Shown in pieces: positions 62,013 through 64,000 of a DNA stretch of 64,000 bases. The notes under the pieces were generated by a model. The model ran no database searches. It had not been told where the DNA came from and worked only from the letters and a program-made list of their open reading frames with translations. This DNA is from Symbiodinium natans (taxonomy: Eukaryota > Sar > Dinophyceae > Suessiales > Symbiodiniaceae): the NCBI GenBank assembly GCA_905221605.1, contig CAJNDS010002295.1:257104-321103 (forward strand), in the 5' to 3' direction. The stretch's first letter is position 1. Each line of letters opens with the position of its first letter. A program made the position numbers and the translations under genes.

Positions 62013-63095
62013 GGGCGGACCTGAGCATCTTGCAACGATGGCACCTGGAGAGAAATGAGGACCTGCCGCCTTCTAGCCAACTGCTTAGGCCTTCTCCTGC
62101 TCTAGTTGCCTTCTCAAACGCTGGATCTCAAGGTTCTGGGCCTGAGCCCTTTGATCAAAACTGCCAACTGCCTAGCAACCTCGGCTTGAATTGCTTCCTG
62201 AGGCAAAGATGATGAATCTGTTCGCGATTAAGGTCTTTCGGGTCATTACCGTACAGTAGGGGGGCCCTTTGTTCTAAAGCCTGCATGTGGCAGCATGTCA
62301 GCGTTCAGTGGCGGGCCCTTTCTTCCGAGCTGCGATGGTGCAAAGGACGCTGGCGTTCCTTGTGGCCCCAATTGGGGTGGTAACCCACTATTAGAACCCA
62401 AACTTCCATCTCCCAAAGCTAACTGCCCTGGTGCACCTTCCGGACTACCCAATGAGCGGGTAGCACTTTGTGGTGGCGTTGCGTGTGAGTTCTGCCACAC
62501 CGGGACTTGCATAACCTCAGTGCGGGCAACTTTGAAAAAATCCCCAACCCTTGACATAAGCTGGAGCCCAGCCCTAGGGAAACCCTTAACCATTTCTGCA
62601 GTGGGCAAACCCTGTTCTTGCTGGGAACGTGGGGTCAGGAACCCTTAACATGGAAGTCCCCAGCGACTGCTCCACCTGGCGCTGCTTCACCACTCGCGGT
62701 ACCTGGCATGCCAGTGCTGGTCTGCAGACCTGGGCTCCCGCCCGGTGTGTTGCCGGGCACATGCACAATTTGGTGTGCGCTCTTACCACCCTTACTGGCG
62801 GTCGACATTGGTGGCACTTCCTCTAAACCTCGCAATCTCCCGTAGCCGTATTAGGTTCAAGTCCACTGCACCTGAATGGCCTGATTCACGTGGTGGCATT
62901 GAACCTGAGTGCTGCAAACCATCCCCTCCGAGAGGTGAAGATGGATGCAGTGGATTGGTGCCGTAGCCCTGCCCAAGCGTTGGGCTCATAACCTGCTGGT
63001 GTGAACCAGCAGGCTGAGCAGAAGGAATTGTGGAGTGATCAATTCTCTGGCCCATTCCCAACCATGGCTCACACAGTAGGCGGAGATCTTTTACG
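62013..63095 (-). pseudogene. Truncated second copy of the retroelement gag
   Basis: Aligns to 57178-58360 of the LTR element at about 93% identity but has several deletions (for example at 62063 relative to 57230-57280, and around 62840) that break the frame. It starts abruptly at CGGACCTGAGCATCTTGC and ends at GGAGATCTTTTACG, with no LTR. Same strand as the full element and opposite to the Tpt1-like frame that runs into it. Confidence 0.85.
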
Positions 63096-63424
63096 TTACT
63101 GCGGGGGCACTCAAACGTGTCCTACGCTTCTTGTGTCTTTTTGGGGTCTGATTTGGCTTCACTCGAGGCACATTCTCCAAACCCCCAGGCAAAGGGCCTG
63201 TCCCAAATCAATAAAATGTTGTTGAAAATCCCCTTTCCCCCATGGCAATGTTGCAACACGTTGGTCATGTCAGACCGACCTTCAGCGTCCAACATTGCCA
63301 TTGGGGGCTCGGGGGCACACGCAAGGGCTAATGACCGGAGACAAGCATCCTTTTCCAGGCTCTTCAGGCTCCAAGCCCTTGCAATTTCAAGGTAGCTCTC
63401 AAGCTCGGGCTGCGCTGCTTACTG

Positions 63425-63742
63425 CGTTCTGCAGACCCTGCATGTAGCAACCTGCAGACCCTGCAGACCTGCAGCAAGCATGCGGACTCTGCAGCAAAGC
63501 CTGCAGGCCCTGCAGCAGCCTGCAGCAAGCCTGCAGACCCCTGCAGCAAGCCTGCAGGGTTTGTAGGCCTCTCGGCAAGCTTGCAGACCCTGCAGCAGCC
63601 TTGCAGGCCAGCAGGGCCTGCGGGCCCTGCAGCAAGCCTGCAGACCCCTGCAGCAAGCCTGCAGATCCTACAGACCCAGATCCTGCAGCAAACCTGCAGA
63701 CCCTGCCACAGACCGGCCCGTAGCAAGCCTGCAAAACCTGCT
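63425..63742. repeat. CTGCAG-rich minisatellite
   Basis: About thirteen degenerate units of 21-24 bp built from CTGCAGACC, CTGCAGCAAGC and GCCTGCAGG. Open frames rich in Ala/Gly/Cys/Leu across it are repeat artefacts. Confidence 0.95.
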
Positions 63743-64000
63743 GGCTGCCTCTCCCCCAGCCTGGATGGCTTCCAGTCCTCAATTACTTGGACATTCCTGC
63801 TTTCACACGAAGTCCATTTCCCCTTTTAAACAAAGGCTTGAAGGCCCCAGAGTCTGCAGGAAGCCCCTGACTTGTGGAACTGCAAATTGAAAACCATGAT
63901 CAAAACTGCTGGGCAAAAACCACAGTGTACTGCATAAATGCATATTTTTTTCAAAAATTTACACTCAAGTAAGGCCTCACAGTCCCCTTCAAGGGCTCAA

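Noticed and set aside
63364-63782. Cys/Ala/Gly/Leu-rich frames near the window end
   Set aside because: Translations of the CTGCAG minisatellite.
1-64000. CRISPR arrays, operons, tRNA genes, bacterial promoters
   Set aside because: Repeats are telomeric, satellite or palindromic without spacers of constant length; genes are spliced; no tRNA cloverleaf or B-box was recognised by eye.

Overview
The window is nuclear DNA of a dinoflagellate, most likely a member of Suessiales/Symbiodiniaceae. Four observations support this. (1) A near-perfect dinoflagellate spliced-leader (DinoSL) relic lies at 22245-22265 on the minus strand. (2) The readable introns use GC-AG and GA-AG as well as GT-AG borders, usually with G after the acceptor AG. 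(3) Telomere-type heptamers are TTTAGGG. (4) A Ty1/copia-style Gag with tandem CCCH and CCHC zinc fingers occupies 54-58 kb. Nearly all recognisable genes lie on the minus strand, as expected for dinoflagellate unidirectional gene clusters. No prokaryotic feature, CRISPR array or tRNA gene was recognised.

Layout. 1-19 kb is a field of dozens of interstitial telomeric arrays, alternating TTTAGGG and CCCTAAA, with short coding-like islands between them. At 0.5-4.2 kb, five such islands join in phase into a von Willebrand factor A (vWA) domain, so the arrays there are intronic. Other candidate micro-exons on the minus strand include two paralogous exons at 15.0 and 25.8 kb. 19.2-21.9 kb is a Nup96-like nucleoporin gene whose introns combine introner-like palindromes with telomeric arrays. 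22.2-24.2 kb has the SL relic, the third copy of a 109-bp dispersed element with target-site duplications, and a CS-domain (p23/SGT1-like) gene. 24.4-29 kb returns to telomeric arrays, MITEs and heptamer satellites. 29.9-31.4 kb is a five-exon Bax-inhibitor-1/TMBIM gene with unusual introns. Telomeric arrays then fade out by 32.6 kb, apart from a degenerate patch at 43 kb.

33-44 kb is GC-rich anonymous sequence with a 0.5-kb direct duplication and small repeats; no gene could be identified. 44.7-48.3 kb carries a minus-strand multi-pass membrane protein and a long open frame with an internal duplication. 48.8-49.9 kb is repeat-rich. 51.3-52.1 kb holds an unidentified minus-strand coding region. 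53.5-59.4 kb is an LTR retroelement with about 840-bp LTRs, encoding only Gag and a protease-like motif (TR-GAG-like, no reverse transcriptase or integrase seen). 59.9-60.7 kb contains two satellite blocks. 60.8-61.7 kb (+) is an RNA 2'-phosphotransferase (Tpt1/KptA) domain broken by one frameshift, followed by a truncated second copy of the retroelement gag at 62.0-63.1 kb. The window ends in a CTGCAG minisatellite.

Several coding regions carry single-base or few-base disruptions, often in homopolymers. Assembly errors and real decay cannot be separated from this sequence alone. Gene models were assembled by eye from protein-family resemblance and splice-site logic, without transcripts or database searches.
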